From Myxococcales bacterium (GTDB lineage Bacteria > Myxococcota_A > Bradymonadia > UBA7976 > UBA1532): a stretch of DNA of 34,201 bases. The stretch is taken from positions 1 to 34,201 of the forward strand of contig SHZC01000031.1 in the NCBI GenBank assembly GCA_009692505.1, given 5' to 3'. A program made the position numbers and the translations under genes. How positions within the stretch are numbered: the stretch's first letter is position 1; each line of letters starts with the position of its first letter. Below, piece after piece: positions 24,206 to 33,330 of the stretch. Under the pieces are notes generated by a model that was not told the origin of the DNA, did no database searches, and saw nothing but the letters and a program-made list of their open reading frames with translations.

Positions 24206-25051
24206 ATGCGTGTCGCGGCGATTCAACTGTGCTCGGGCCCGGACCCGGAGGTCTCGTGGTCCGCCGCGGAGGGGCTCATTGCGCGGGCCTCCGAGGCCGG
24301 CGCGGCGCTCGTCGTGCTCCCGGAGAACGTCCTGACGCTCGGCGATCCGGAGGCAAGGGTGCGGGTCGCGGGTGGAGTGCTCGGTCATTGGGGCTCACGC
24401 TTCGCCGCGGCTGCCCTGCGCCACCAGGTCGGCCTCGTCATCGGGGGCGTGCCGGAGACGTCGGCCGATCCCTCACGCCCTTTCAACGCCGCCTTCGCTT
24501 ATGGACCGGATGGGCAAGTCCTCGCGACCTATCGAAAGATGCACCTCTTCGACATTGATCTGCCTCAGGGGCCGAAGCTCAGCGAGTCGGCGTCGACGTC
24601 GGCGGGCGATGAGCTCGCGCTCTTCGAGCTGGGGGGACTCCGCTTCGGCCTGAGCATCTGCTACGACCTCCGCTTCCCTGAGCTGTACCGCGCGCTCGTC
24701 CTCGCGGGGGCTCAGGTGCTGCTCGTGCCCTCCGCCTTCACCGTGCCGACGGGGCGGGCCCACTGGCATACGCTGCTTCGGGCCCGCGCGATCGAGAACC
24801 AGTGTTACGTCGTGGCCCCGGCACAGGCGGGCGAGCACGGCGTCGCTGGCCGCGCGTCGTATGGGCACACGCTCATCATCGATCCCTGGGGCGAGGTGAT
24901 CGGTGAGCGCGGCGAAGGACGAGGCCTCGTCCTCGCCGAGTTGGACCTCGAGAGGCTCAGGGCCGTCCGCGAAGGGCTCCCTTGCCTGAGGCATCTGCGG
25001 CCCGAGTTGAGCTCAGGCGCGTCCCCCAAACGTCAGTTCGAGAGGTCGTAG
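24206..25051 (+). CDS. carbon-nitrogen hydrolase, Nit1-like (possible deaminated-glutathione amidase)
   Basis: The 281-aa protein is a nitrilase-superfamily hydrolase with the Glu-Lys-Cys triad: E40 (VVLPEN), K111 (YRKMHLFD) and C152 (SICYDLRFPELYR). The KMHLFDIDLPQG and later ES...G pattern, plus the RFPELYR that follows the nucleophile, match the Nit1/YbeM group. That group repairs deaminated glutathione to 2-oxoglutarate and CysGly. Substrate cannot be proven from sequence. The N-terminal MRVAAIQL is the canonical first strand, so ATG 24206 is right although no Shine-Dalgarno is visible. It is alone on its strand, divergent from rimP, and its 3' end overlaps the following minus-strand gene by 19 bp. 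Confidence 0.9.
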   Translation: MRVAAIQLCSGPDPEVSWSAAEGLIARASEAGAALVVLPENVLTLGDPEARVRVAGGVLGHWGSRFAAAALRHQVGLVIGGVPETSADPSRPFNAAFAYGPDGQVLATYRKMHLFDIDLPQGPKLSESASTSAGDELALFELGGLRFGLSICYDLRFPELYRALVLAGAQVLLVPSAFTVPTGRAHWHTLLRARAIENQCYVVAPAQAGEHGVAGRASYGHTLIIDPWGEVIGERGEGRGLVLAELDLERLRAVREGLPCLRHLRPELSSGASPKRQFERS

Positions 25052-25719
25052 ACCTTGAGGTTGTCGAAGGTGACCTTCGCCTCCCAGACGTTGAAGGCGA
25101 AGTGCCGACCGGCGACCGGGTGCGCGTCGTCGTAGACGAGGAAGAGCTGGCCGTCGACGTACCAACGAACCACCCGATCTGTCCGCTCGAACGTCCAGTG
25201 ATACTCGGTGCCCGGCTGCACACATTGACGATTGCGGCCGCAGCGCGTGTCCTCCTTGCGCTCCTCGCTATGTTCATCCTGTCGAGCCAGACAATTGACC
25301 GTGTTTTTCCAGCCGCCCATGATCGCGATGTAGCCGCTCTGATGATGCGAGCCGTCGCCGAAGATCTCGACCTTGGCGTCGCCGACGTCGGTCTCGGGTC
25401 GGACGTCCACCTCGAGTCGAACGCGCTCCGGCAGCGGACGATCGAGCCAGAGGCCGGCGTTGTGAATGTTCTCGCCGATGAGACGCCCATCCTGGAGCTT
25501 CCAAGTCCCGGCGGCGTGGCCCACGTCGGCCGATGACTGCGTGTAGCCGGCCCCCAACTCGGACCGCTCGAAGGTGTCCTCGAAGATCAGCTTGCCGGCC
25601 GGGGCTGTGAGCTCACGGGGTCCGTGGACCATCGAGACGAGCACCACGACGAAGCCAAGAAAGGCCGCGACGCTCGCGACCATCACGAGCAGGCGCTTCG
25701 CATTAGACTTGGGGGACAT
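25033..25719 (-). CDS. membrane-anchored protein with lectin/glucanase-like fold
   Basis: This 228-aa protein has a basic N-terminus and one strong membrane segment (LLVMVASVAAFLGFVVVLVSMV, ~10-31), with the rest predicted outside the cytoplasm. The soluble part opens with LIFEDTFERSELGAGYT and ends FAFNVWEAKVTFDNLKVYDLSN. Beta-strand patterns such as WKLQDGRLIGEN and RLEVDVRPE lie between. These features fit concanavalin-A-like/DUF1080-type folds, though I see no clear catalytic residues. Two Cys in DTRCGRNRQC may form a disulfide. The ATG lies five bases after the stop of the PP2C gene, so the two are co-transcribed. Specific function is unknown. Confidence 0.65.
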   Translation of the reverse strand: MSPKSNAKRLLVMVASVAAFLGFVVVLVSMVHGPRELTAPAGKLIFEDTFERSELGAGYTQSSADVGHAAGTWKLQDGRLIGENIHNAGLWLDRPLPERVRLEVDVRPETDVGDAKVEIFGDGSHHQSGYIAIMGGWKNTVNCLARQDEHSEERKEDTRCGRNRQCVQPGTEYHWTFERTDRVVRWYVDGQLFLVYDDAHPVAGRHFAFNVWEAKVTFDNLKVYDLSN

Positions 25720-25724
25720 CGCTC

Positions 25725-27479
25725 TCAGTCCTCGCCCGACTCGTCGGCGAACTCACCGGCGACCAGCTTGGGTCGACGGCCGAGATCGATGGTCGCGCGC
25801 CCGTCGAACTCATCGATGGGCGGCGGCGACAGCAGCGGCAAAGCGGGCGTCTCCGAGATCGTGCGCCGCTCATCCGGAGCCTGGGGGGCCGGCGGCGCGG
25901 AGTCTTGCGGATCCTCCTCGGCGCGATATGCGTCCGGCGGCATGGAGGCGATGTGGTCGACCTCCTCGGAATCCGCGCCCTGGGCCAGCGCGAGCGTCTG
26001 AGGGGCCTCGGTCACGGCATAGGGCAAGGCCGGGGGCTCGACTTGGCCCTCCTTGCCGGACGACGGCCCGACGGCATCGAGCCGAATCAGCGGATCGGTC
26101 TGCGGCTGCTCTGTGTCCGTAAACAGGAACTCGGGCATGAGCTCATCCGTCAGGGCGACGGGAAGCGCGGAGACGGCGAGGATCGCCGGATCGAACGTCG
26201 ACAACTCAGCGACGAGACCGCCAATCTGATTATGCCGCAACAGATCAATGGTCTCGCGCGCCGAGAGCAGCTCATCATTGGTCAGACGCAAGCGGGCCGC
26301 GAGCACCTGGATGAAGCTCCACATGAGCTTCACCGCGACATTGGGGTCGCGACGCATGATCTCGTAGAACTGGGCCCGCTGGATGATGAGCAGCTTGGAG
26401 TCCTCAAGGGCGTGAACCGAGGCGGAGCGTGGCGACTTGTCGACCATGGCCATCTCGCCGAAGTGCCCACCAGGACCCAACTCCGCCAAGGCGACGCCGG
26501 CCTTCTCGATGACGATCTTGCCGCTGAGGATGAGGTAGAACTCCTCGCCCCGATCCCCTTCCTCGAACACGACCTCGAGCGCCTTGGCCCGCCGGACGTC
26601 GGTGATGTTCATCACCTTCACGAGGCCCTTGTAGCTGAGGTACTTGAAGAGGGGGATGGCGCGCAGCGTATCGAGCTTGAGCCGAACCTCGGACATCCGC
26701 TCGTTTGTCTCTCCCTGGGCGTCGGGCTCCACGCGCACCACGATGCTGGTGATGTTGTCCTTGCCGCCGGCCTCGTTGGCCAGGTGGATGAAGCGGTCGG
26801 GGATCAGCTTGACGTCGTCGGAGCCCAGGATCTCGCGGGTCGTCTCGTTGTCGAGGTAGCAGGACAGACCGTCGCTGCACAGGAGGTAGCTGTCTCCGGG
26901 CAGGATGTCGAAGTCGAGCGTGTCCACCTCGACGGTCTCGTAGACCCCGACGGCCCGGGTGACCGCGTTCTTGTAGGGGCTGCCAAAGACGTCGCCGGGC
27001 TTGAGGCGGCCGCGCTTGATGAGCTCGTTGACGAGGGAGTGGTCCTCGGTGAGCTGGTGGACCTGCTGATGCCGCAGGAGGTAGATGCGACTGTCGCCGA
27101 CGTGGCCCAAGAACCCTCGACTCCCAGCGACGATGAGCATGCAGAGGGTCGTGCCCATGCCGCGCCGCTCCGTGGACTCCTGGGCCATCTCGAAGATGCG
27201 CGCACAGGCCTGCTGGATGGCGGTCTCGATGAGTCGGAGGACCTCCTGCCGACCGCCGGGGCTCTCCTCGCGGGCGTAGTTCTCGATGGTCTCCCGGTGC
27301 TCGGAGATGAGCCGACGGACCTCACGGACGGCCACGGACGACGCGACCTCGCCCGCAGCGTGGCCCCCCATGCCATCCGCCACGATGAAGAGGTTTAACT
27401 TCTTGTCGACCAAGAAGTTGTCCTCATTGTGCTCGCGGGTGCGACCCACATCGGTCGCGGCCCAGAACCGGACCTGCAT
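25725..27479 (-). CDS. PP2C-type protein phosphatase fused to a cyclic-nucleotide-binding domain
   Basis: The 584-aa protein has an N-terminal PPM/PP2C phosphatase (~1-253) with metal-binding acids in REHNEDN (D20), VADGMGGH (D35), CSDGL (D203) and GGKDNIT (D241). A cNMP-binding domain follows at ~272-395, with GGHFGEMAMVDKSPRSASV. This resembles the phosphate-binding cassette of cAMP/cGMP receptors, including the Arg. A C-terminal low-complexity tail (~420-584) is Pro/acidic. There is no membrane segment. It probably removes phosphates placed by Ser/Thr kinases, under second-messenger control; the ligand is unknown. A likely promoter lies upstream and the lectin-like gene follows. A kinase partner is possible but not shown. 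Confidence 0.92.
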   Translation of the reverse strand: MQVRFWAATDVGRTREHNEDNFLVDKKLNLFIVADGMGGHAAGEVASSVAVREVRRLISEHRETIENYAREESPGGRQEVLRLIETAIQQACARIFEMAQESTERRGMGTTLCMLIVAGSRGFLGHVGDSRIYLLRHQQVHQLTEDHSLVNELIKRGRLKPGDVFGSPYKNAVTRAVGVYETVEVDTLDFDILPGDSYLLCSDGLSCYLDNETTREILGSDDVKLIPDRFIHLANEAGGKDNITSIVVRVEPDAQGETNERMSEVRLKLDTLRAIPLFKYLSYKGLVKVMNITDVRRAKALEVVFEEGDRGEEFYLILSGKIVIEKAGVALAELGPGGHFGEMAMVDKSPRSASVHALEDSKLLIIQRAQFYEIMRRDPNVAVKLMWSFIQVLAARLRLTNDELLSARETIDLLRHNQIGGLVAELSTFDPAILAVSALPVALTDELMPEFLFTDTEQPQTDPLIRLDAVGPSSGKEGQVEPPALPYAVTEAPQTLALAQGADSEEVDHIASMPPDAYRAEEDPQDSAPPAPQAPDERRTISETPALPLLSPPPIDEFDGRATIDLGRRPKLVAGEFADESGED

Positions 27480-27514
27480 GAGGAACCTTAAGGCGAGAGG
27501 GAAAGTGGCGACTT

Positions 27515-27541
27515 TTTATACCGGTTCCAGGTGCCGGTCAA
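27515..27541 (-). promoter_or_regulatory. candidate promoter of the PP2C/cNMP gene
   Basis: Minus-strand TTGACC (27541-27536) and TATAAA (27520-27515), both five of six, are 15 bp apart. Shifting the -10 to TAAAAA gives 17 bp. This is the most A/T-rich spot of the 104-bp gap. The start codon lies about 30-40 nt downstream after AAGG. Confidence 0.5.
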
Positions 27542-27583
27542 AGCCGAAGGCTCGGACGGCCCGGCCAGCGAACGGGAGAGTCT

Positions 27584-29326
27584 TTATTCGGGCGGCAAAG
27601 CTGCGGTCAGGGCGGCTTCAAGCGCGTCGAGCCACTCGTCCCCGACGGCGGGCAAATACGCGCGGGCCGCGTCGATCGCCTTGCGTGCGCAGAGGGCGTC
27701 TTTGGGGACCGAATTTAGGCAATGTTCAGCGAGGAGCGCGAAGCGAAACGTTTGAGTCCAGCGGGTGTCGACATCGGTCGTGGGGACCGGCGGAGCTGCG
27801 GGTGGCAGCTTCGTTGGACCATGGAGCGCGAGCGTGAGACCGGCTGGGCGCAGGCGGGCGGCGAGCGCGCCGAGACGGGCCCATTCGACGCCGTTTTCGA
27901 AGCGGATGCCCGGACGATCGAATGAGGCGGGGAACGTGGACATGAGCGCGGCGACCTCCGGGTGGACCGAGGAGACGCGGCTGATATGCCAGGCCTGCTC
28001 CACCCGGCCCCGGAAGAGGACCGCCACGTCCGGCCTCGCGCCGGCGAAGTCATGCTGGGCCCAGGACTGGAACCAGGTCGAGTAGTCGGACGTGACGAGC
28101 ACCCCTCGGGGGGGCACCTCATCGACGAGGGTGTTCGAGAGGACCTCGGCGGCCCGCGAGCCCCGCCGCTGGCCTGGGTCGACGTCGGCGACCGAGACGG
28201 CCGCGGCGAGCAGGAGCAACAGCGACAGGACCGGCCGTACACGCGGCGCGAGCTCGGCGAAGGCCACGGCAAAAGTGCCCACCCACGCGAAGAGGGCGGG
28301 GGCAAAGTACCCGCCGAGATCGGGGTTGTTCTCATCGAAGGGATAGAAGAACCGGGTGGCGAGGAGGCAGGCGCCGGAGAGCGCGAGCGCGGCGATACGG
28401 GCTCGTGTTCCCGGCCTTCGAAGCAGGGCCCACCCGAAGAGGAGCGCGGCGCCGGTCGCGACGACGAGGCCCGGTTGAGCGGCGAGAAGACCGGTGATCC
28501 CCAGCGCGTTCTCCCAGAGGTCGAGGCCCGTTGAGCCGGCCGAGGCGAGGTTCTTATGCCAGTCCCGCGCGAGCACGGTGTCGACGAAAGCGGCGAGCGT
28601 CTCGGGGCGGCCCCAACCCACGTCGCCGCCCGCGCTCGCCCGCAGGGGCAGGTAGACATAGGACGAGGCCCCGAGGAGCCCGGCTGCGAGCGCCAGAAGC
28701 CAGGCCCGCAGGCGCAGCTTCGACCGCGCGGCACGCCAAACCACGATGGGGGCGAGCGCGGCGATGAGGAGCGAGTGATTGCCCAAGCCGAGCCCGACGA
28801 GCAGAGCCAGCGCGACAAAAAAACGGCCGCCTTCAAGCGGGCGAAGCTCCACGACGCAGTACGCGACGCCCAAGGTGACGAGGAGGTTGAGCGCGTAAAC
28901 CTCGGCGCGGATGCCTTGAAGAAACACGACCGGGAAGACCACCGGCCACGAGGCGAAGACAAAACGCTCGAACCACGACAGCCCCGGCGCGAGGACGCCG
29001 AGCACCCTCGCGAAGACGGAGAGTGCGAACGCCAGGCACACACTACTCGCGACGTTCGCCCGAAACGCCAAGTCCCCGAGCGGCAGATCCAAGACGGCCC
29101 GGGTCGTCAGCGCGTGGAGCGGGTGCCCCGGGGGGTGAGACAGCGACAGCCGCGACGCGACCGCCCCGAACTCCGCTGTGTCGTGCCAGTGGAAGCCGGG
29201 CATCACGCCGGCCGCGAGGATGAGACCGGTGACCGCGAACACGACCGGCGGCGCGCGGTCGCTCCGCCACCCGGGGAGCAGCGGCTGCGGCTGAAAAGCG
29301 GGCACGGCGGAAAGGTTGAATGTCAC
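27584..29326 (-). CDS. DUF2723-type multi-pass membrane protein (possible glycosyltransferase)
   Basis: This 580-aa protein has about nine to eleven hydrophobic segments in the first ~385 residues and a soluble C-terminal part (~385-580). Its N-terminus matches the DUF2723/TMEM260-like pattern: DTAEFGAVASRLSLSHPPGHPLHAL with an acidic pair (D49, E52) and HPPG (64-67), then FRANVASSVC, IRAEVYALNLL and YVYLPLRASAGGD. The acidic residues in the first external loop are characteristic of the GT-C superfamily, so a role in sugar transfer from a lipid carrier is plausible but unproven. The start is GTG 29326; a later GTG (codon 8) is also possible. It is transcribed away from the methyltransferase gene. 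No terminator is seen before the PP2C gene. Confidence 0.8.
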   Translation of the reverse strand: MTFNLSAVPAFQPQPLLPGWRSDRAPPVVFAVTGLILAAGVMPGFHWHDTAEFGAVASRLSLSHPPGHPLHALTTRAVLDLPLGDLAFRANVASSVCLAFALSVFARVLGVLAPGLSWFERFVFASWPVVFPVVFLQGIRAEVYALNLLVTLGVAYCVVELRPLEGGRFFVALALLVGLGLGNHSLLIAALAPIVVWRAARSKLRLRAWLLALAAGLLGASSYVYLPLRASAGGDVGWGRPETLAAFVDTVLARDWHKNLASAGSTGLDLWENALGITGLLAAQPGLVVATGAALLFGWALLRRPGTRARIAALALSGACLLATRFFYPFDENNPDLGGYFAPALFAWVGTFAVAFAELAPRVRPVLSLLLLLAAAVSVADVDPGQRRGSRAAEVLSNTLVDEVPPRGVLVTSDYSTWFQSWAQHDFAGARPDVAVLFRGRVEQAWHISRVSSVHPEVAALMSTFPASFDRPGIRFENGVEWARLGALAARLRPAGLTLALHGPTKLPPAAPPVPTTDVDTRWTQTFRFALLAEHCLNSVPKDALCARKAIDAARAYLPAVGDEWLDALEAALTAALPPE

Positions 29327-29409
29327 GCCGTCGAGTGTTTACTTGCACGCGGACGCGGTGTCGATTGCCCGCACGATTCATCGACACATTGAAGAAAGCC
29401 GCGCGAGCC

Positions 29410-30558
29410 ATGGCCGACCGAAACGACACCATCGACATTCGAGAGAAGATGCGGCGCGACTGGGACCGAAGGGCCAACGTCGACCCTCGCTACTGGGTGG
29501 CGGCAACCCAGGAGGCCGACGTGGAGAGCTACGTCGACTCCGCCAAGAAAGACGTGGCCTCGCTGCTCGAGGGCATCGCTGACCGGGTCTCGGCTGAGGC
29601 GCGGGCGCTCGATCTCGGCTGCGGCATCGGTCGACTCTCAGCCGAGCTCAGCGGTCGCTTTCGCGAGATCGTCGGCGTCGACGTCAGCCCGGTCATGATC
29701 GCCGCCGCCAAGGAGCTGCACGGGGACAAGCCGGGCCTGCACTTCGAGGCCAATAACGGCGTCGATCTCTCGGGCTTCGCCGATGCGTCCTTCGACTTCG
29801 CCTTCAGCTACTCCGTCTTGCCCCACATCCCCACCGACGTCCTGCGGAGCTACTTCGCCGAGGTGTCGCGCGTCCTCAAACCCGGCGCCTTGTTTCGCTA
29901 CCAGTTCTGGGTCGGGGCGCCCGCCGAAGCCCTCGCCCACGATACGCTGAGCATAAGGGCCTACGGCGAGGACGAGTTCATGGCCTTGAATACGAACGCC
30001 GGCTTCGAGGTCGAGCTCCGCGAGACCATCGACTACTTCGACCCTATCCTGAAGATGAACCCTTGCTGGGTGAACGTGCGCCGGGTCGGAGAGGCAAAGC
30101 CCGTCCTTCCGCTCGCGCCTCGGGAGAACCTGCAGAGCCAGTCGACCATCGACGAGACGGCCTCGATGCTCGCGCCGGCCGAGCGCGAGCTTGAGTACGG
30201 GCTCTTGCTCTACCTCGCGGTCAAACACGCCGAGCGTGGTGAGCTCCCCGACGCCGAGCGCGTGCTCGAGAACGCGATCTCGATCGAGCCGAAGCGCGCC
30301 GAGGCCTACATCCAGTGGGCCGCCGCCCGCCTCGAGGTTGACGACTTCGCCGGGGCACTGAAGCTCATGGAGGCGGTCAACGAGCAGGTCCCCGACGAGC
30401 CCATCGCCTGGCTCTACCGCGCCCAGTTTGCCTACACGACCGGCGACAAGAAGACCGCGTCGATGGCCCTCGACCGGCTCGCGGCCCTGAAGTGCAAGCG
30501 CGATGATGTTCGGCGCGGCGCTCAGGCCCTGCGCCGCAAGCTGCGGCAGGGAGGCTAA
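29410..30558 (+). CDS. SAM-dependent methyltransferase with C-terminal TPR-like region
   Basis: I start at ATG 29410 (382 aa), since the frame upstream of it is basic and unlike a protein. The class-I methyltransferase domain (~45-250) has motif I LDLGCGIGR (67-75), then VGVDVSPVMI with the acidic Asp91 that binds SAM ribose, and DASFDFAFSYSVLPHI as motif IV. The opening MRRDWDRRANVDPRYWVA is typical of some bacterial methyltransferases. Residues ~265-380 are helical repeats (AERELEYGLLLYLAVKHAERGELPDAERVLENAISIEPKRAEAYIQWAAARLE) that read as TPRs. The substrate is unknown. It is divergent from the DUF2723 gene, which may hint at a shared cell-surface job, but that is only inference. Confidence 0.85.
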   Translation: MADRNDTIDIREKMRRDWDRRANVDPRYWVAATQEADVESYVDSAKKDVASLLEGIADRVSAEARALDLGCGIGRLSAELSGRFREIVGVDVSPVMIAAAKELHGDKPGLHFEANNGVDLSGFADASFDFAFSYSVLPHIPTDVLRSYFAEVSRVLKPGALFRYQFWVGAPAEALAHDTLSIRAYGEDEFMALNTNAGFEVELRETIDYFDPILKMNPCWVNVRRVGEAKPVLPLAPRENLQSQSTIDETASMLAPAERELEYGLLLYLAVKHAERGELPDAERVLENAISIEPKRAEAYIQWAAARLEVDDFAGALKLMEAVNEQVPDEPIAWLYRAQFAYTTGDKKTASMALDRLAALKCKRDDVRRGAQALRRKLRQGG

Positions 30559-30567
30559 AGCCCGCCC

Positions 30568-31755
30568 TTACTGCTCGGCCGCCTGAAGCTTCGCACACAC
30601 GATCTCCAAGGCCCGCTCGTGCCGAAGTTCGAGACCGCGGAAGGCGCAGCATAGGCGGGTGTGTTTTTCGCCAAATGGCACGCGGCTGAGGACCTCCACC
30701 GTGAGCTTGATCTTCGTGCGTCCGTAGAGCTCGCACTCGGCGTCCGCGATCAGATCCGGCAGCTGCGCCGAGGCGTCGTTCTCGACTACGAGGCCAGCGC
30801 CGCGTGGACCAATGTCCATGACCCGGAACGGCTTCACCACGGCCTTGACCGGTCCACTCGCGCCCTGAATCGGGAGCCGAAACTCGACGATCTCCCGCGA
30901 CCCGACCGCCACCCGATTGTGCTCACGACGCTGACGACGAAACACGTTCTCGGGCCAGTTCATCTTGACGGTCGGACCCTGACCGCCAACGATCTGGGTT
31001 CGAAACGCCACGGTCAGGCCATTGACGAGGCACGTCAATGCCACGCTCACGCCCGGTCGCCAGAGGACCCCGACCATGTCTGTACCCACGAGCGAGAGCT
31101 CGAAGGTGTTCGGCCGGCGCGCCGACCAGCGGATCGCGACACCCGGCGTCGCCACGAGCCGACCGGCGAAGAATGTCCCGGCGTTGTGGAGAAACATCAA
31201 CGCCGGACGACTCTGATCGATGGCCCCGCCGACGAGCTCCATCACGCGCCCCGGATGGGTCACGGCCGTCATCTCGGAGGTGTCGAAGAGCGTCACGTCG
31301 AAGCTGTCGAACATCCGGGCGACGTTGCTCACCTCTTCCAGGAGCCGCGACCGGATGGGGAACAGAAACGCCGTGCGCGGCAGATCGACGATGAGGCTGT
31401 GTGATTGCGCCACGGCGACGTGCACGTTCGCGCCCCACCACGCCTCATTGTGGGTCCAGGAGAGGTGCACAGGCTGCCCCGCTCGGAGGCATCTGGCCTT
31501 TGGATCGGCATCGGCCCGGCCGAGCTCAAGGAACGTCCGCTCACCGCGAACACGCACCTTCTCCAGGATGTAGCGGCGGACCTCCTCGTCGTCGTCGGCC
31601 GTCACGATCGCCCGGCCCGCGCCCAGTTGGAGGCTCAGACCGCAGTCCTCGAGGATATTCCCGAAGCACGGCTCGGCGAGGTTGCAGCGGGAGAGGTGCG
31701 GATCCCAATAGCTGTCCGCGAGCTCTGGGACCTGTGGACTTCGGCGAGAACTCAT
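30568..31755 (-). CDS. PilZ-domain protein with YcgR-like N-terminal region (candidate c-di-GMP receptor)
   Basis: This 395-aa protein ends in a PilZ-like domain (~272-390). The arginine-rich lead VFRRQRREHNRVAV (RRQRREHNR, 273-281) and DIGPRGAG (314-321) correspond to the RxxxR and D/NxSxxG c-di-GMP-binding motifs, with Gly in place of the Ser. A YcgR-type beta domain precedes it (~200-270, ending MNWPENVFRRQRR). The region ~60-140 (QPVHLSWTHNEAWWGANVHV) may be a divergent second copy. It should be cytoplasmic. The ATG (31755) overlaps the mpl stop as ATGA, so it is co-expressed with murein recycling. The GGDEF cyclase elsewhere in this window is a possible c-di-GMP source. Binding is inferred from motifs only. 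Confidence 0.7.
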   Translation of the reverse strand: MSSRRSPQVPELADSYWDPHLSRCNLAEPCFGNILEDCGLSLQLGAGRAIVTADDDEEVRRYILEKVRVRGERTFLELGRADADPKARCLRAGQPVHLSWTHNEAWWGANVHVAVAQSHSLIVDLPRTAFLFPIRSRLLEEVSNVARMFDSFDVTLFDTSEMTAVTHPGRVMELVGGAIDQSRPALMFLHNAGTFFAGRLVATPGVAIRWSARRPNTFELSLVGTDMVGVLWRPGVSVALTCLVNGLTVAFRTQIVGGQGPTVKMNWPENVFRRQRREHNRVAVGSREIVEFRLPIQGASGPVKAVVKPFRVMDIGPRGAGLVVENDASAQLPDLIADAECELYGRTKIKLTVEVLSRVPFGEKHTRLCCAFRGLELRHERALEIVCAKLQAAEQ

Positions 31756-33224
31756 GAAGCCGAGTGTGCTCGAACTCGCAGGGCTTCGACGAGTCGTTCA
31801 TGAATTCCGTCGAAGCCGCTCGAGGACATGAAGACGACCACGTCGCCGCTCTGTGTGGCCTCCGCGAGATGGGCGACGAGGCTCTCGATACTGTCCCGGT
31901 GGTCCGCGTCGACCCCGGCCGCCCGAAGCTCGGTGACGACGCGGTCGAGATCGAGCTTCTGATCGTCAAGGAGCTTGTCTTCCTTCACGAAGGGACGGGC
32001 AAACCGAACGTGATCGGCGGCGACAAAGCAGCGGGCATACTCCTGCTGATGGATGTTGCGGCGCGCGGTATTGCTCTTCGGCTCGTAGACCGCCCAGAGC
32101 GGGCGACCTTCGTACCGGGCCTTCAGCGCGCGGATCGTCTCGTCAATCGCCGTGGGGTGATGCGCGTAGTCGTCGACGATGAGCACGCCCGCCGCCTCGC
32201 CTTTCTCCTCTTGTCGCTTCTTTGTCCCCAGAAAGGTCGCCAGCCCGCGGCAGAGGGTCGCGAAGTCGAGGCCCAACTCGAAGCCGACGCCGAAGGCCGC
32301 GAGCGTATTCCAGACGTTGTGCCGACCCGCGAGCGGAGAGGAGACAGCACCGAGGCAGACGTTGCCTTGGTGCAGGACGAAGTCGCAGCCGGTCTTGCAC
32401 GGCACGACGTCGGTGGCCCGCAGAGTTGCCCCTTCGCCGAAGCCGTAGGTCACGACGCGGCAGCCGGCTCGGGCGGCGCGCGCCATCACGAGCGGGTCGT
32501 CGGCGTTGGCGAACAAGACGCCCCCGGACGGCAGGATGTCGATGAGTCGATCGAAGTTCTCCACGATCTCGTCGAGGGAGTCGTAGATGTCCGCGTGGTC
32601 AAACTCGATGTTGTTCAGGATGGTCAGCTCGGGCCGGTAGTGCAGGAACTTGGGCCCCTTGTCGAAGTACGCGGTGTCGTACTCATCGCCCTCGACGACG
32701 AAGGGCGCGCCCTGCCCGAGGCGGTATGTGGACTCGAAGTTCCGCGAGACGCCGCCCACGAGCAGGCCGGGATCGAGGCCGCCCTCATGGAGCAGCCAGG
32801 CCGTCAGGGACGTCGTCGTGGTCTTGCCATGTGTGCCCGAGACCACGACCGAGAGGTGCCCGAGGAGGAAGAGGTCGCTGAAGGCCTGGGGAAACGAGAC
32901 CGAGGGGATCTCCCGACGCTCCGCCTCGACGGCCTCGACGTTGTCGCGCCGGCAGACGTTCCCGACGATGACCAGATCGGGGTTCCAGTCGAGGTGCTCG
33001 GCCGCCCAGCCCTCCATCCAGGTGATGCCACGCTGGCTCAGCTCGGTGCTCATCGGGGGATAGACGCCCCGGTCCGAGCCCCGGACCTCATAGCCCGCCT
33101 CCTGCAACATCCCCGCGAAGGCCCCCATGCCCGCCCCGGCGATGCCGATGAGGTGGACGCGATGAATCTCCTGTGGGGAAGGCATGGGGCGGCGGATGAA
33201 CCACGGCTGATCGGGCTTCGTCAT
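31752..33224 (-). CDS. mpl: UDP-N-acetylmuramate:L-Ala-gamma-D-Glu-meso-DAP ligase (Mpl)
   Basis: Mpl joins the murein tripeptide to UDP-MurNAc, recycling cell-wall material. The 490-aa protein has the Mur ligase layout: N-terminal Rossmann-like domain (HLIGIAGAGMGAFAGML); ATP loop GTHGKTTTT (130-138); central NNIEFDHADIYDSLDEI; and C-terminal domain with DDYAHHPTAI and EPKSNTARRN. The stretch EYDTAYFDKGPKFLHYRP distinguishes Mpl from MurC. The start is ATG 33224, though Met14 is also plausible. It is divergent from uvrA and its stop overlaps the PilZ gene start. The cytoplasmic location is expected. Confidence 0.95.
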   Translation of the reverse strand: MTKPDQPWFIRRPMPSPQEIHRVHLIGIAGAGMGAFAGMLQEAGYEVRGSDRGVYPPMSTELSQRGITWMEGWAAEHLDWNPDLVIVGNVCRRDNVEAVEAERREIPSVSFPQAFSDLFLLGHLSVVVSGTHGKTTTTSLTAWLLHEGGLDPGLLVGGVSRNFESTYRLGQGAPFVVEGDEYDTAYFDKGPKFLHYRPELTILNNIEFDHADIYDSLDEIVENFDRLIDILPSGGVLFANADDPLVMARAARAGCRVVTYGFGEGATLRATDVVPCKTGCDFVLHQGNVCLGAVSSPLAGRHNVWNTLAAFGVGFELGLDFATLCRGLATFLGTKKRQEEKGEAAGVLIVDDYAHHPTAIDETIRALKARYEGRPLWAVYEPKSNTARRNIHQQEYARCFVAADHVRFARPFVKEDKLLDDQKLDLDRVVTELRAAGVDADHRDSIESLVAHLAEATQSGDVVVFMSSSGFDGIHERLVEALRVRAHSAS

Positions 33225-33330
33225 GGCCCGGACGATACCACCCCCGGGCCGCGGTCCGGCATGATTGAGACTCAGCGAGCCCCTTGAAGTCTCGGCGCGG
33301 CCCGGCCACAGTCCGCCTCAAAAGATAACA

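Noticed and set aside
30545..30575. Possible bidirectional hairpin (ggc-taaa-gcc) between the convergent methyltransferase and PilZ genes
   Set aside because: The perfect stem is only three to four pairs, extension needs mismatches, and there is no T-run on either strand.
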